Shown here: one piece after another, positions 1 through 6,236 of the stretch
Numbering within the stretch: the stretch's first letter is position 1
Layout: each line of letters opens with the position of its first letter
NCBI GenBank assembly: GCA_963590525.1
Contig: CAVAPV010000022.1
Location: forward strand, 1 to 31,978
Length of the DNA: 31,978 nt
Direction: 5' to 3'
Source of the DNA: W2P13-069 sp963590525
Lineage (GTDB): Bacteria > Actinomycetota > Coriobacteriia > Coriobacteriales > QAMH01
Position numbers and translations under genes: made by a program
The notes under the pieces: model-generated
What the model was told of the DNA's origin: nothing
The model's input: only the letters and a program-made list of their open reading frames with translations
Databases searched by the model: none

Positions 1-151
1 TTATTTGGTTCTTGGTCGTTTCAAATAATACCGATGGCATGGGGCCATGTTCGTTCCTATCTGGATGTATTCAGCTGTCAATTTGCGAAAGAAATTTTAC
101 GTTACCGCTTGGCAAGCATCTTAAGCAAAGCATCACAGTTGTCCTGCAAAC
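1..151. other. left-edge non-coding stretch
   Basis: This stretch follows the rplA terminator and runs to the window edge. I see no convincing gene. The only open frame is part of a long plus-strand frame that continues antisense through rplA and rplK and is rejected. It contains no rplJ start. Confidence 0.4.
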
Positions 152-185
152 AAAAAAACGGCCCCGCATTTGCGGAGCCGTTTTT
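152..185 (-). terminator. intrinsic terminator after rplA
   Basis: A nine-pair GC stem (159-167 with 172-180, one C/A mismatch) with an ATTT loop is followed on the minus strand by a run of seven T (152-158). It lies about 20 nt past the rplA stop codon and closes the secE-nusG-rplK-rplA unit. Confidence 0.9.
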
Positions 186-206
186 AGCGCTGATGAACAG
201 CTGGGC

Positions 207-911
207 TTAGGCCTCGGTGTAGCCGCGCTTGACGGAGTCGTCAACGGGGACGCCAGGGCCCATGGTGGTGGAGATGGAGACGGACTTGACGTACTTGCCC
301 TTAGAAGAAGAGGGCTTGACGCGCAGAATCTCGTCGTAAAGAGCACCGTAGTTCTCGGCCAGAGCCTCAGCAGCAAAGGACTTCTTACCGATGATGCAGT
401 GGCAGATGCCGTAGCGGTCTGCACGGTACTCGACCTTGCCACCCTTGAGCTCGTTAACAGCCTTGGTAACGTCCATGGTGACGGTGCCCAGCTTGGGGTT
501 GGGCATCAGGTTGCGGGGGCCGAGGATCTTGCCCAGACGGCCAACCTTGGACATCATGTCCGGGGTAGCGACTGCGGCGTCAAAGTTGATCTCGCCCTTC
601 TGGATATCGGCAACGAGGTCGTCAGAACCGACGATGTCTGCGCCAGCAGCCTGAGCCTCTTTGGCCTTCTCGCCCTCGGCAAAGACAGCCACGCGGACAG
701 TCTTACCAGTGCCGTTGGGCAAAGAGATGGAGCCGCGGACCTGCTGGTCTGCCTGACGGGTGTCGATGCCCAGGCGGAAGTGAGCCTCGACGGTCTCGTC
801 GTAGTTGGCAAAGGAGATCTCCTGAGCGAGCTTGATAGCAGCCAGCGGAGCGTAGGACTCCTCGGTCACCTTTGCAAATGCCTCGATATATTTCTTGCCG
901 TGCTTAGCCAT
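207..911 (-). CDS. rplA: 50S ribosomal protein L1
   Basis: L1 of the large ribosomal subunit. It forms the mobile L1 stalk on 23S rRNA and in other bacteria represses its own operon by binding the leader mRNA. The 234-residue product has the usual length and a typical N-terminus (MAKHGKKYIEA). It carries the conserved segments GRLGKILGPRNLMPNPKLGT and GKVEYRADRYG near residues 120-170, and ends in the usual TTMGPGV region. The start is supported by AGGAGG seven bases upstream. It follows rplK after an 81-nt spacer containing a hairpin, and is followed by a strong terminator instead of rplJ. Identification is secure. Confidence 0.98.
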   Translation of the reverse strand: MAKHGKKYIEAFAKVTEESYAPLAAIKLAQEISFANYDETVEAHFRLGIDTRQADQQVRGSISLPNGTGKTVRVAVFAEGEKAKEAQAAGADIVGSDDLVADIQKGEINFDAAVATPDMMSKVGRLGKILGPRNLMPNPKLGTVTMDVTKAVNELKGGKVEYRADRYGICHCIIGKKSFAAEALAENYGALYDEILRVKPSSSKGKYVKSVSISTTMGPGVPVDDSVKRGYTEA

Positions 912-963
912 TTCATTACCTCCTGTGGTAATAGCGGGCGGCGAGCCCTTCCACTTGTCTTAT

Positions 964-979
964 GCGGGGCAATCCCCGC
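964..979 (-). other. rplK-rplA spacer hairpin
   Basis: A perfect six-pair stem GCGGGG/CCCCGC with a four-base loop (964-969 with 974-979) lies about 14 nt after the rplK stop codon. No T-run follows on the minus strand, so it is not a classical terminator. It could stabilise or process the rplK-rplA message, which is inference. Confidence 0.5.
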
Positions 980-992
980 GAAAAGCCTTTTG

Positions 993-1418
993 CTACTCGG
1001 CGATCTTGACGCCCATAGAGCGGGCAGTGCCGGCAACGATCTTCTTAGCGGCCTCGATGTCGTTTGCGTTGAGGTCCGGCATCTTGGTCTCTGCGATCTC
1101 GGTCAGCTGAGCCTGGGTGAGAGTGCCGGCAACGTCCGTGAGGGAGTTTGCAGCAGCGCTCTCGATGCCCAAAGCCTTCTTGATAAGGAAAGCTGCGGGA
1201 GGAGTCTTGCAGACGAAGTCAAAGGTCTTGTCATCGTAAACGGTGATTTCGACCGGGACGATGGTGCCCATCTTGTCCTGCGTAGCAGCGTTGAACGCCT
1301 GGCAGAACTGCATGATGTTGACACCCTTTGCGCCCAGGGCAGGACCAACCGGGGGAGCCGGGTTAGCCTGGCCAGCAGGGATCTGAAGCTTGATGTAGCC
1401 TTCGATTTCCTTTGCCAT
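993..1418 (-). CDS. rplK: 50S ribosomal protein L11
   Basis: L11 binds the GTPase-associated centre of 23S rRNA, near where EF-Tu and EF-G act. The start at 1418 gives 141 residues, the family's standard length, beginning MAKEIEGYIKLQIPAGQANP. The N-terminal PPVGPALG motif and the C-terminal rRNA-binding domain (DLNANDIEAAKKIVAGTARS) are present. The open frame extends further upstream, but those residues do not match L11, and an AGGATT element lies just before the ATG. The gene is preceded by a 132-nt structured leader after nusG and followed by rplA. Confidence 0.97.
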   Translation of the reverse strand: MAKEIEGYIKLQIPAGQANPAPPVGPALGAKGVNIMQFCQAFNAATQDKMGTIVPVEITVYDDKTFDFVCKTPPAAFLIKKALGIESAAANSLTDVAGTLTQAQLTEIAETKMPDLNANDIEAAKKIVAGTARSMGVKIAE

Positions 1419-1550
1419 GTTTCTAATCCTATTCGTGTCGTCTGCAAGCCCCAAGCTTGCAGACATGCCTTTATTGCATCTATAGAAAACACGCTTTGGC
1501 GAGAAGCCCTCTCCCACATGAGAGGCACCAAGGCGTGAGTTCTTCCAAAT
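1419..1550 (-). promoter_or_regulatory. structured nusG-rplK leader
   Basis: The spacer before rplK can fold into two elements. The first in transcription order has an outer ten-pair stem (1490-1499 with 1528-1537, one wobble) enclosing a six-pair hairpin (1508-1513 with 1520-1525), and is followed by TTTTCTAT. The second is a perfect ten-pair hairpin (1440-1449 with 1455-1464) ending about 21 nt before the rplK ATG. The first could be an attenuator or terminator of nusG. L1 is known to repress rplK-rplA by binding the rplK leader in other bacteria, so an L1 site here is a reasonable inference but is not shown. Confidence 0.55.
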
Positions 1551-2090
1551 TTAGATCTTGGCCACCTGGTCGAAGCTGAGCTCGACCGGAGTCTCGCGAC
1601 CAAAGATGGAGACGAGCACTTTGACCTTGCCCGCGTCTGCGTTGACTTCGGACACAGTGCCGTCGAAATCTGCCAAGGGGCCGCTGACGACCTTGATGGA
1701 CATGCCCTCGGTGAGGTCTGTCGTGGTCTTGCGGACGGTCTCCTTGGGGTTGACGCGCTTGGTGATCTTTGCGAACTCCTCGCGAGTCAGGGGCACGGGC
1801 TGGCCTTCGCTGCCAACAAAGCCTGTGACACCGGCAGTGTTGCGAACGGCGCCCCAAACGCTTTTATCCTTGTCAAGATCCATGCGAATCAAGACGTAAC
1901 CGGGAAACACCTTCTTCTCTGTGGTGACGCGTTTGCCACCCTCTTTGAGCTCGGTGACTTCCTCGGTGGGAATCAAGACCTCGTAGATGACCTTGTCCAA
2001 GCCCTTGAGCTTGACGAGATGCTCGATGTTGGTCTTGACCTTGTTCTCGTAACCAGAGTAAGTGTGGAGCACGTACCATTTCTTAGACAT
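1551..2090 (-). CDS. nusG: transcription elongation/antitermination factor NusG
   Basis: NusG binds RNA polymerase through its NGN domain. Its KOW domain contacts Rho or ribosomal protein S10 and so couples transcription to translation or termination. The 179-residue product begins MSKKWYVLHTYSGYENKVK, the classic NGN start. It has the FPGYVLIRM segment around residues 65-75 and a C-terminal KOW domain (GPLADFDGTVSEVN, near 137-150). There is no large insertion of the kind seen in some actinobacterial NusG. GAGAGGA precedes the ATG. The gene is 15 nt downstream of secE, the near-universal arrangement. Confidence 0.98.
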   Translation of the reverse strand: MSKKWYVLHTYSGYENKVKTNIEHLVKLKGLDKVIYEVLIPTEEVTELKEGGKRVTTEKKVFPGYVLIRMDLDKDKSVWGAVRNTAGVTGFVGSEGQPVPLTREEFAKITKRVNPKETVRKTTTDLTEGMSIKVVSGPLADFDGTVSEVNADAGKVKVLVSIFGRETPVELSFDQVAKI

Positions 2091-2105
2091 AATCTATCCT
2101 CTCCC

Positions 2106-2372
2106 CTACTTACCCAGATTGCCCAGGGCCTCGAGCGGAATCAGGACGATGTTGTCGATGATAGCGATAAACACGCCAAAGAAGATCAAGGCACCAACAA
2201 CGATGAGGCTTGCGTTGATCAACTCGGAACGAGTAGGCCAAACAACGCGCTTCATCTCGGACTTAACGGCCTTGAAGTAATCCTTGATGCGAGTCATCAA
2301 GCTAGGCTTAGCGGCCTTGCCGTTCTTGCCCTTCTTCTCCTGGGCCTTCTTGTTGTCTTTCTTCTTTGCCAT
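2106..2372 (-). CDS. secE: preprotein translocase subunit SecE
   Basis: SecE is the small essential membrane subunit that clamps SecY in the protein-export channel. From the ATG at 2372 the product is 88 residues: a lysine-rich N-terminus (MAKKKDNKKAQEKKGKNGK), the conserved amphipathic helix with VKSEMKRVVWPTRSEL, and one transmembrane helix (LIVVGALIFFGVFIAIIDNI). This is the short one-helix form of Gram-positive bacteria. An alternative ATG two codons upstream (2378) is possible; neither start has a strong ribosome-binding site. The gene lies between tRNA-Trp and nusG. The SecA partner is at 21181-24012. Confidence 0.95.
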   Translation of the reverse strand: MAKKKDNKKAQEKKGKNGKAAKPSLMTRIKDYFKAVKSEMKRVVWPTRSELINASLIVVGALIFFGVFIAIIDNIVLIPLEALGNLGK

Positions 2373-2448
2373 GTTCATCCATTTCGTGCGTTTAGGCTAT
2401 TAAGCCGTCATATCAAATGTCGAGCCATAAAGCTCGACATGAAAGGAC

Positions 2449-2525
2449 TGGCAGGCCAGGCAGGACTCGAACCCGCAACATTCGGTTTTGGAGACCGACG
2501 CTCTACCAATTGGAGCTACTGGCCT
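2449..2525 (-). tRNA. tRNA-Trp (CCA)
   Basis: Cloverleaf on the minus strand with acceptor AGGCCAG/CTGGCCT, D-arm GCTC...GAGC, anticodon loop CTCCAAA (anticodon CCA) and T-loop TTCGAGT. The 3' CCA is encoded (2449-2451). It sits between rpmG and secE, as in many bacteria. Confidence 0.97.
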
Positions 2526-2553
2526 GTTCAAGCAACCTTCTAAGTGTTATAGC

Positions 2554-2703
2554 TTAGCGGGTTTCCTTGTGCAGGGTGTGATGACCACACCAGCGGCAGT
2601 ACTTCTTGAGCTCGATGCGCTCAGGATTGTTCTGCTTGTTCTTTTTGGTCGTATAGTTACGACGCTTGCACTCGGTGCAGGCAAGGGTAACCAAAGTACG
2701 CAT
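2554..2703 (-). CDS. rpmG: 50S ribosomal protein L33
   Basis: A 49-residue zinc-ribbon L33 too short for most gene tracks. The product starts MRTLVTLACTECKRRNY and ends YCRWCGHHTLHKETR. The two CxxC pairs (CTEC and CRWC) mark the zinc-binding (C+) paralogue. A very strong AGGAGG lies six bases before the ATG at 2703. The gene is placed between tuf and tRNA-Trp, matching the rpmG-secE-nusG order of other Gram-positive bacteria. L33 sits near the E site of the large subunit. Confidence 0.96.
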   Translation of the reverse strand: MRTLVTLACTECKRRNYTTKKNKQNNPERIELKKYCRWCGHHTLHKETR

Positions 2704-2728
2704 ATTTATCCTCCTACTTGCGCACACA

Positions 2729-2754
2729 AGTCCGACGGCTTGCGCCGTCGGACT
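2729..2754 (-). other. perfect hairpin between tuf and rpmG
   Basis: Eleven perfectly paired bases (2729-2739 with 2744-2754) around a four-base loop, about 32 nt past the tuf stop codon. No T-run follows on either strand. It may be a U-less terminator, a partial terminator or a processing site that makes tuf mRNA more abundant than rpmG. The stem is seen directly; the role is inference. Confidence 0.6.
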
Positions 2755-2786
2755 GTGAATCTGCGCTTAAGCGATCAACGAGTAAT

Positions 2787-3983
2787 TTACTCGATGATGG
2801 TGGTGACTCGACCAGAGCCGACGGTACGGCCACCCTCGCGGATAGCGAACTTGAGGCCCTCTTCCATAGCGATCGGGTGGATCAGCTCGCCAGTGATGGT
2901 GACGTTGTCGCCAGGCATGACCATCTCGACGCCCTCAGGCAGAACAACGGTACCAGTGATGTCGGTGGTACGGAAGTAGAACTGGGGACGATAGTTGGTG
3001 AAGAACGGGGTGTGACGGCCGCCCTCGTCCTTGGTCAGAACGTAGATCTGACCCTCGAACTTGGTGTGAGGAGTCACAGAACCGGGCTTGCAGATGACCT
3101 GGCCGCGCTCGATGTCCTCGCGCTTGGTGCCGCGGAGCAGGATACCGACGTTGTCGCCAGCCTCGGCCTGATCCAGAATCTTGCGGAACATCTCGACGCC
3201 GGTGACGACGGTCTTCTGGGTCTCGCGGATGCCGAGGATCTCGACCTCGTCGTTCATGTGGATGGTGCCACGCTCAACACGACCGGTAGCAACGGTGCCA
3301 CGGCCGGTGATGGTGAAGACGTCCTCGATAGCCATCAGGAAGGGCTTGTCGGTAGCGCGCTCGGGAGTGGGGATGTACTCGTCGACGGTGTCCATGAGCT
3401 CCCAGATCTTGTCCTGCCACTCTTTGTCGCCCTCGAGGGCCTTGAGAGCAGAACCCTTGATGATGGGGCAATCCTCGAAGCCATAGGACTCGAGAAGCTC
3501 GGTGACTTCCATCTCGACGAGCTCGATGAGCTCCTCGTCCTCGACCATGTCGCACTTGTTCAGGAAGACGACGATGTAGGGAACGCCGACCTGGCGGGCC
3601 AGCAGGATGTGCTCGCGGGTCTGAGCCATCGGGCCGTCGGTAGCAGCGATAACCAGGATAGCGCCGTCCATCTGAGCAGCACCGGTGATCATGTTCTTGA
3701 CGTAGTCAGCATGGCCGGGGCAGTCAACGTGTGCGTAGTGACGCTTGTCGGTCTGATACTCGATGTGAGCAATGGAGATCGTAATACCGCGCTCACGCTC
3801 TTCGGGGGCCTTGTCGATGTCCTCGAATGCAGTGAAGTCTGCGGTAGCAGAACCATGAGAACCGTCGTTGCTGGACAGGGTTTTGGAGATTGCAGCAGTC
3901 AAAGTGGTCTTGCCATGGTCAACGTGACCAATAGTACCAATGTTGACATGCGGCTTAGTGCGCTCGAACTTTTCCTTTGCCAT
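2787..3983 (-). CDS. tuf: elongation factor Tu
   Basis: EF-Tu is the GTPase that delivers aminoacyl-tRNA to the ribosome. Of two adjacent ATGs, the second (3983) is preferred: it gives the canonical MAKEKFERTKPHVNIGTIGH start and a four-base gap to the AGGAGG element, against one base for 3986. The product is 398 residues. G1 GHVDHGKT is near residue 18, G3 DCPGHADYV near 83, G4 NKCD near 138, and the beta-barrel domains 2 and 3 follow, ending in a typical GGRTVGSGRVTTIIE tail. It follows three tRNA genes, as tufB does in E. coli. Confidence 0.98.
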   Translation of the reverse strand: MAKEKFERTKPHVNIGTIGHVDHGKTTLTAAISKTLSSNDGSHGSATADFTAFEDIDKAPEERERGITISIAHIEYQTDKRHYAHVDCPGHADYVKNMITGAAQMDGAILVIAATDGPMAQTREHILLARQVGVPYIVVFLNKCDMVEDEELIELVEMEVTELLESYGFEDCPIIKGSALKALEGDKEWQDKIWELMDTVDEYIPTPERATDKPFLMAIEDVFTITGRGTVATGRVERGTIHMNDEVEILGIRETQKTVVTGVEMFRKILDQAEAGDNVGILLRGTKREDIERGQVICKPGSVTPHTKFEGQIYVLTKDEGGRHTPFFTNYRPQFYFRTTDITGTVVLPEGVEMVMPGDNVTITGELIHPIAMEEGLKFAIREGGRTVGSGRVTTIIE

Positions 3984-4056
3984 CATTCCTCCTTATTTGC
4001 TTACGCATTCCGCGCCCCCGCGGGAAGCGGAAGCGACATAGCTAGGATTATACTTG

Positions 4057-4079
4057 CGGCCGCCCAGTTTGGGCGGCCG
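4057..4079 (-). other. GC-rich hairpin between tRNA-Met and tuf
   Basis: A perfect nine-pair stem (4057-4065 with 4071-4079) with a five-base loop lies just after the tRNA-Met gene. There is no T-run. On the minus strand it is followed by TATAAT (4047-4052), which lacks a matching -35 element. It could be an RNA processing signal or a partial terminator that separates tRNA from tuf mRNA. Confidence 0.5.
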
Positions 4080-4088
4080 GATAAAATC

Positions 4089-4165
4089 TGGTAGCGGCGA
4101 TGGGACTCGAACCTATGACAACACGGGTATGAACCGTGCGCTCTAACCAACTGAGCTACGCCGCC
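4089..4165 (-). tRNA. tRNA-Met (CAT), elongator type
   Basis: Minus-strand cloverleaf with acceptor GGCGGCG/CGCCGCT (a G-U pair at the end) and anticodon loop TTCATAC (anticodon CAT). CCA is encoded. The anticodon stem CACGG/CCGTG lacks the three G-C pairs of initiator tRNA, so it is the elongator form. A tRNA-Ile with modified CAT cannot be fully excluded by eye. Confidence 0.88.
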
Positions 4166-4209
4166 AGATATAAAACAGGACCCACTGAAGAGGGTCCCGA
4201 TTTTAACAA

Positions 4210-4284
4210 TGGAGCCTGTGATCGGATTTGAACCGATGGCCTCTTCCTTACCAAGGAAGTGCTCTACCCCTGAGCTACACAGGC
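4210..4284 (-). tRNA. tRNA-Thr (GGT)
   Basis: Minus-strand cloverleaf with acceptor GCCTGTG/CACAGGC, anticodon stem CTTCC/GGAAG, loop TTGGTAA (anticodon GGT) and T-loop TTCAAAT. CCA is encoded. It is the second gene of the Tyr-Thr-Met-tuf unit. Confidence 0.97.
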
Positions 4285-4288
4285 GAAA

Positions 4289-4373
4289 TGGTGGGCGCGC
4301 TTGGATTCGAACCAAGGTAGGCATAGCCAACGGGTTTACAGCCCGTCCCCTTTAGCCACTCGGGCACACGCCC
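4289..4373 (-). tRNA. tRNA-Tyr (GTA)
   Basis: An 85-base class II tRNA with a long variable arm, acceptor GGGCGTG/CGCGCCC, anticodon stem ACGGG/CCCGT and loop CTGTAAA (anticodon GTA). CCA is encoded. It is the first gene of the unit led by the promoter at 4494-4522 and lies four bases before tRNA-Thr. Confidence 0.97.
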
Positions 4374-4493
4374 ATTTCACACAACGGAAACCTATTTTAT
4401 AACACTTTCAAGTTGCCTCCTGCGAGAAATTTTTCGAATTTTTTCTGACTCAAGAGCTAGAAATATCCGAAACTTCCTGCGCAGCGGTCGAGA

Positions 4494-4522
4494 ATAATAC
4501 ATGTTTGCAAATCGCATGTCAA
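4494..4522 (-). promoter_or_regulatory. sigma-70-type promoter of the tRNA-tuf unit
   Basis: On the minus strand a perfect TTGACA (4517-4522) is followed after exactly 17 bases by TATTAT (4494-4499). This is the best promoter match I found in the window. Transcription would start near 4487, about 115 nt before tRNA-Tyr, and run through tRNA-Tyr, tRNA-Thr, tRNA-Met and tuf. It lies between tRNA-Thr(TGT) and tRNA-Tyr, so the upstream tRNA-Thr must use another promoter. Confidence 0.8.
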
Positions 4523-4598
4523 CCGTGTTTTACAAATGAATCAGGTTGCTTTTGCAAAGGGCATCATGTGCTCTCGCGCAACGGGAAAGCTACGCTGC

Positions 4599-4674
4599 TG
4601 GTGCCAGTGGCAGGATTCGAACCCGCAACCATCGCATTACAAGTGCGCTGCTCTACCGTTAGAGCTACACTGGC
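4599..4674 (-). tRNA. tRNA-Thr (TGT)
   Basis: Minus-strand cloverleaf with acceptor GCCAGTG/CACTGGC, loop CTTGTAA (anticodon TGT) and T-loop TTCGAAT. CCA is encoded. The outermost anticodon-stem pair is a G/A mismatch. It lies 28 nt after the rae1/yacP stop codon and 225 nt before tRNA-Tyr. Confidence 0.95.
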
Positions 4675-4702
4675 ACGTTCTCAGCGTCGCGCTAGTGTAG
4701 CA

Positions 4703-5254
4703 CTACAAATCGCCTTTTCCTCTGACAAATGCATTTAGTCTTTGCGCGACGTCTGGATCGATGCGGCCGGCGACGGTGTTTTTCATGGTGTTGCCCACTT
4801 TGCAGGCGCTGTCGTGCCACTCGTCTTCCAGGTCATCGCTCGCTGTAGAAAAACCGGAAGCCGACATCCTGGTCACGCCGCCGCCAAAGACAGTGGACTG
4901 GATGGTGAAGTCCGAAGAAACAACCACGACCTCGCGTCCGGCCTCCCTGGCGTCATGCGCCAAACGCTCTATAACAGTATCTGCGCTCACGCCAGCTGGA
5001 GAGAACACGACCTCTATGCCGCACACGCGCATGGGCTTTCCCTTGGACTTCTTGTTTCCAGCGGCATCAAAGACCACTACGCAGCGCTCGAAGGTGCTCT
5101 TTGCCATGAGGGCGGCGTCGTTTATCACTGCCTCGCGGGCTTTGTTCCATGCGCTTGCAGACTCGTAATCTGCCCCGAGCTCGGAATAACGGCTGTTATT
5201 GCGGATGACGTTATAGCCGTCCACCAGCAAGACCGCTTTTCTATCCATGGGCAT
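4703..5254 (-). CDS. rae1: NYN/PIN-domain ribonuclease, YacP/Rae1 family
   Basis: Probable endoribonuclease of the YacP family; the Bacillus subtilis member Rae1 cleaves mRNA at the ribosomal A site. From the ATG at 5254 the product is 183 residues. It begins MPMDRKAVLLVDGYNVI, with the catalytic-type DGYN (Asp12, Asn15), and continues with VVFDAAG and a C-terminal VVVSSDFTIQSTVFGGG segment typical of the family. The frame extends about 18 codons upstream, but those overlap the end of rlmB and do not look like the family. ATG 5248 is another possible start. The gene follows rlmB by 16 nt, the same order as in Bacillus. The family is clear; the exact substrate is inferred. Confidence 0.85.
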   Translation of the reverse strand: MPMDRKAVLLVDGYNVIRNNSRYSELGADYESASAWNKAREAVINDAALMAKSTFERCVVVFDAAGNKKSKGKPMRVCGIEVVFSPAGVSADTVIERLAHDAREAGREVVVVSSDFTIQSTVFGGGVTRMSASGFSTASDDLEDEWHDSACKVGNTMKNTVAGRIDPDVAQRLNAFVRGKGDL

Positions 5255-5270
5255 ATGTCTGCACCCAGCC

Positions 5271-6236
5271 CTAAGCTTGCCTGCTTTGGCGTGCCCACTC
5301 GTAGGCAATGGCGCACGTGGCCTGAGCTACGTTAAGGGACTCGACTTTTCCTGCCTGCGGAAGCTTGACCAAGACGTCGCATGCCTCAAGTGTAAGACGA
5401 CTTAGCCCTTCGGCCTCGTTGCCCATGACCAAGCACACGCGTCCAGACAGCGGGGCATCCCAGATAACGTCTTGGGCATGCTCGCTGGCACCCACGATCC
5501 AAAAGCCCTCGTCTTTGAGAGCGCTCAGGCTGCGGGCAAGGTTTGCCTCCATGGCAATCGGCAGATGCATGACAGCACCCGCACTGGTCTTGTAAGCCGC
5601 GGTGTTCACGCGGGCGTTTCTCTTATTGGGGATGAGCATGCCGCATGCGCCCACGACCTCGGCACTGCGGGCGATCGCCCCAAAGTTGCCGGCATCGGTC
5701 ACATGGTCGGTCGCGATGATAAGCGCGTTCTCTTTACCGGCGGCTGCATCGACGAGCTCCCTTAAAGACGCATACCTATATGGTTTGAGCTGGGCGATCA
5801 CACCTTGATGCGCGCCGTGGGAGGAATACGCGTCGAGCTTGCTCGAATCCACCGTATGAACCTTGACGCCGTCTTTTCTTGCCTGGTTAGCCAAAGCGAC
5901 AATGGGATCGTCGATACCAAACGCATCAGAGATATAGAGCGCTTCTATCGCCGCCCCGGTCTGCATAGCCTCTTCGAAGGCATGCCGCCCCTCTAGGATA
6001 GAGACGTCCTCCCCCGTCTTAAGCTGCAGCTTTCCGTAGGAGCGCTGCTGTGCTTGCCTACGCGGGCGGGATTGCGCTCCATCACGGCAGCTACGCTCTT
6101 GGCGCTGCTGGCCTTTGCCATATTGCGCTTGAGTGCCCCTGCCTGATGCTGCAGTCGACTTGGCCTTTGAGCTCTGTGAGCGTTGATCACGCGAAGGTTT
6201 TGCAGCAGGCTTTGCCTTTGGTCTTCTAGGCGCCAT
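5271..6236 (-). CDS. rlmB: 23S rRNA (guanosine-2'-O-)-methyltransferase, TrmH/SpoU family
   Basis: SpoU-type knotted methyltransferase that in RlmB methylates a 23S rRNA guanosine using S-adenosylmethionine. The 321-residue product has an N-terminal substrate-binding domain (from about residue 77, starting SILEGRHAFEEAM). Motif 1 is near 181-191 (NFGAIARSA, Asn184 and Arg190), motif 2 near 270-278 (VMGNEAEGL) and motif 3 near 292-306 (LPQAGKVESLNVAQA). The first 70 or so residues are a basic, Q/R/S/K-rich low-complexity tail. The gene overlaps the cysS end by 11 nt and is followed by rae1. Paralogues in the SpoU family make the exact target less certain. Confidence 0.9.
   Translation of the reverse strand: MAPRRPKAKPAAKPSRDQRSQSSKAKSTAASGRGTQAQYGKGQQRQERSCRDGAQSRPRRQAQQRSYGKLQLKTGEDVSILEGRHAFEEAMQTGAAIEALYISDAFGIDDPIVALANQARKDGVKVHTVDSSKLDAYSSHGAHQGVIAQLKPYRYASLRELVDAAAGKENALIIATDHVTDAGNFGAIARSAEVVGACGMLIPNKRNARVNTAAYKTSAGAVMHLPIAMEANLARSLSALKDEGFWIVGASEHAQDVIWDAPLSGRVCLVMGNEAEGLSRLTLEACDVLVKLPQAGKVESLNVAQATCAIAYEWARQSRQA

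Noticed and set aside
12..1538. 508-codon plus-strand open frame
   Set aside because: It runs antisense through rplA and rplK, whose identity is certain, and its product has no recognisable domain. Codon bias of GC-rich genes leaves the opposite strand open.
4047..4052. TATAAT before tuf as a separate tuf promoter
   Set aside because: No -35 element at 16-18 bases; the expected position is inside the 4057-4079 hairpin. Possible but unsupported.
2718..4094. 458-codon plus-strand open frame opposite tuf
   Set aside because: Antisense shadow of the highly conserved tuf gene; it also crosses a hairpin and lacks a credible ribosome-binding site.
4001..4330. 109-codon minus-strand open frame
   Set aside because: It lies across tRNA-Met, tRNA-Thr and part of tRNA-Tyr.
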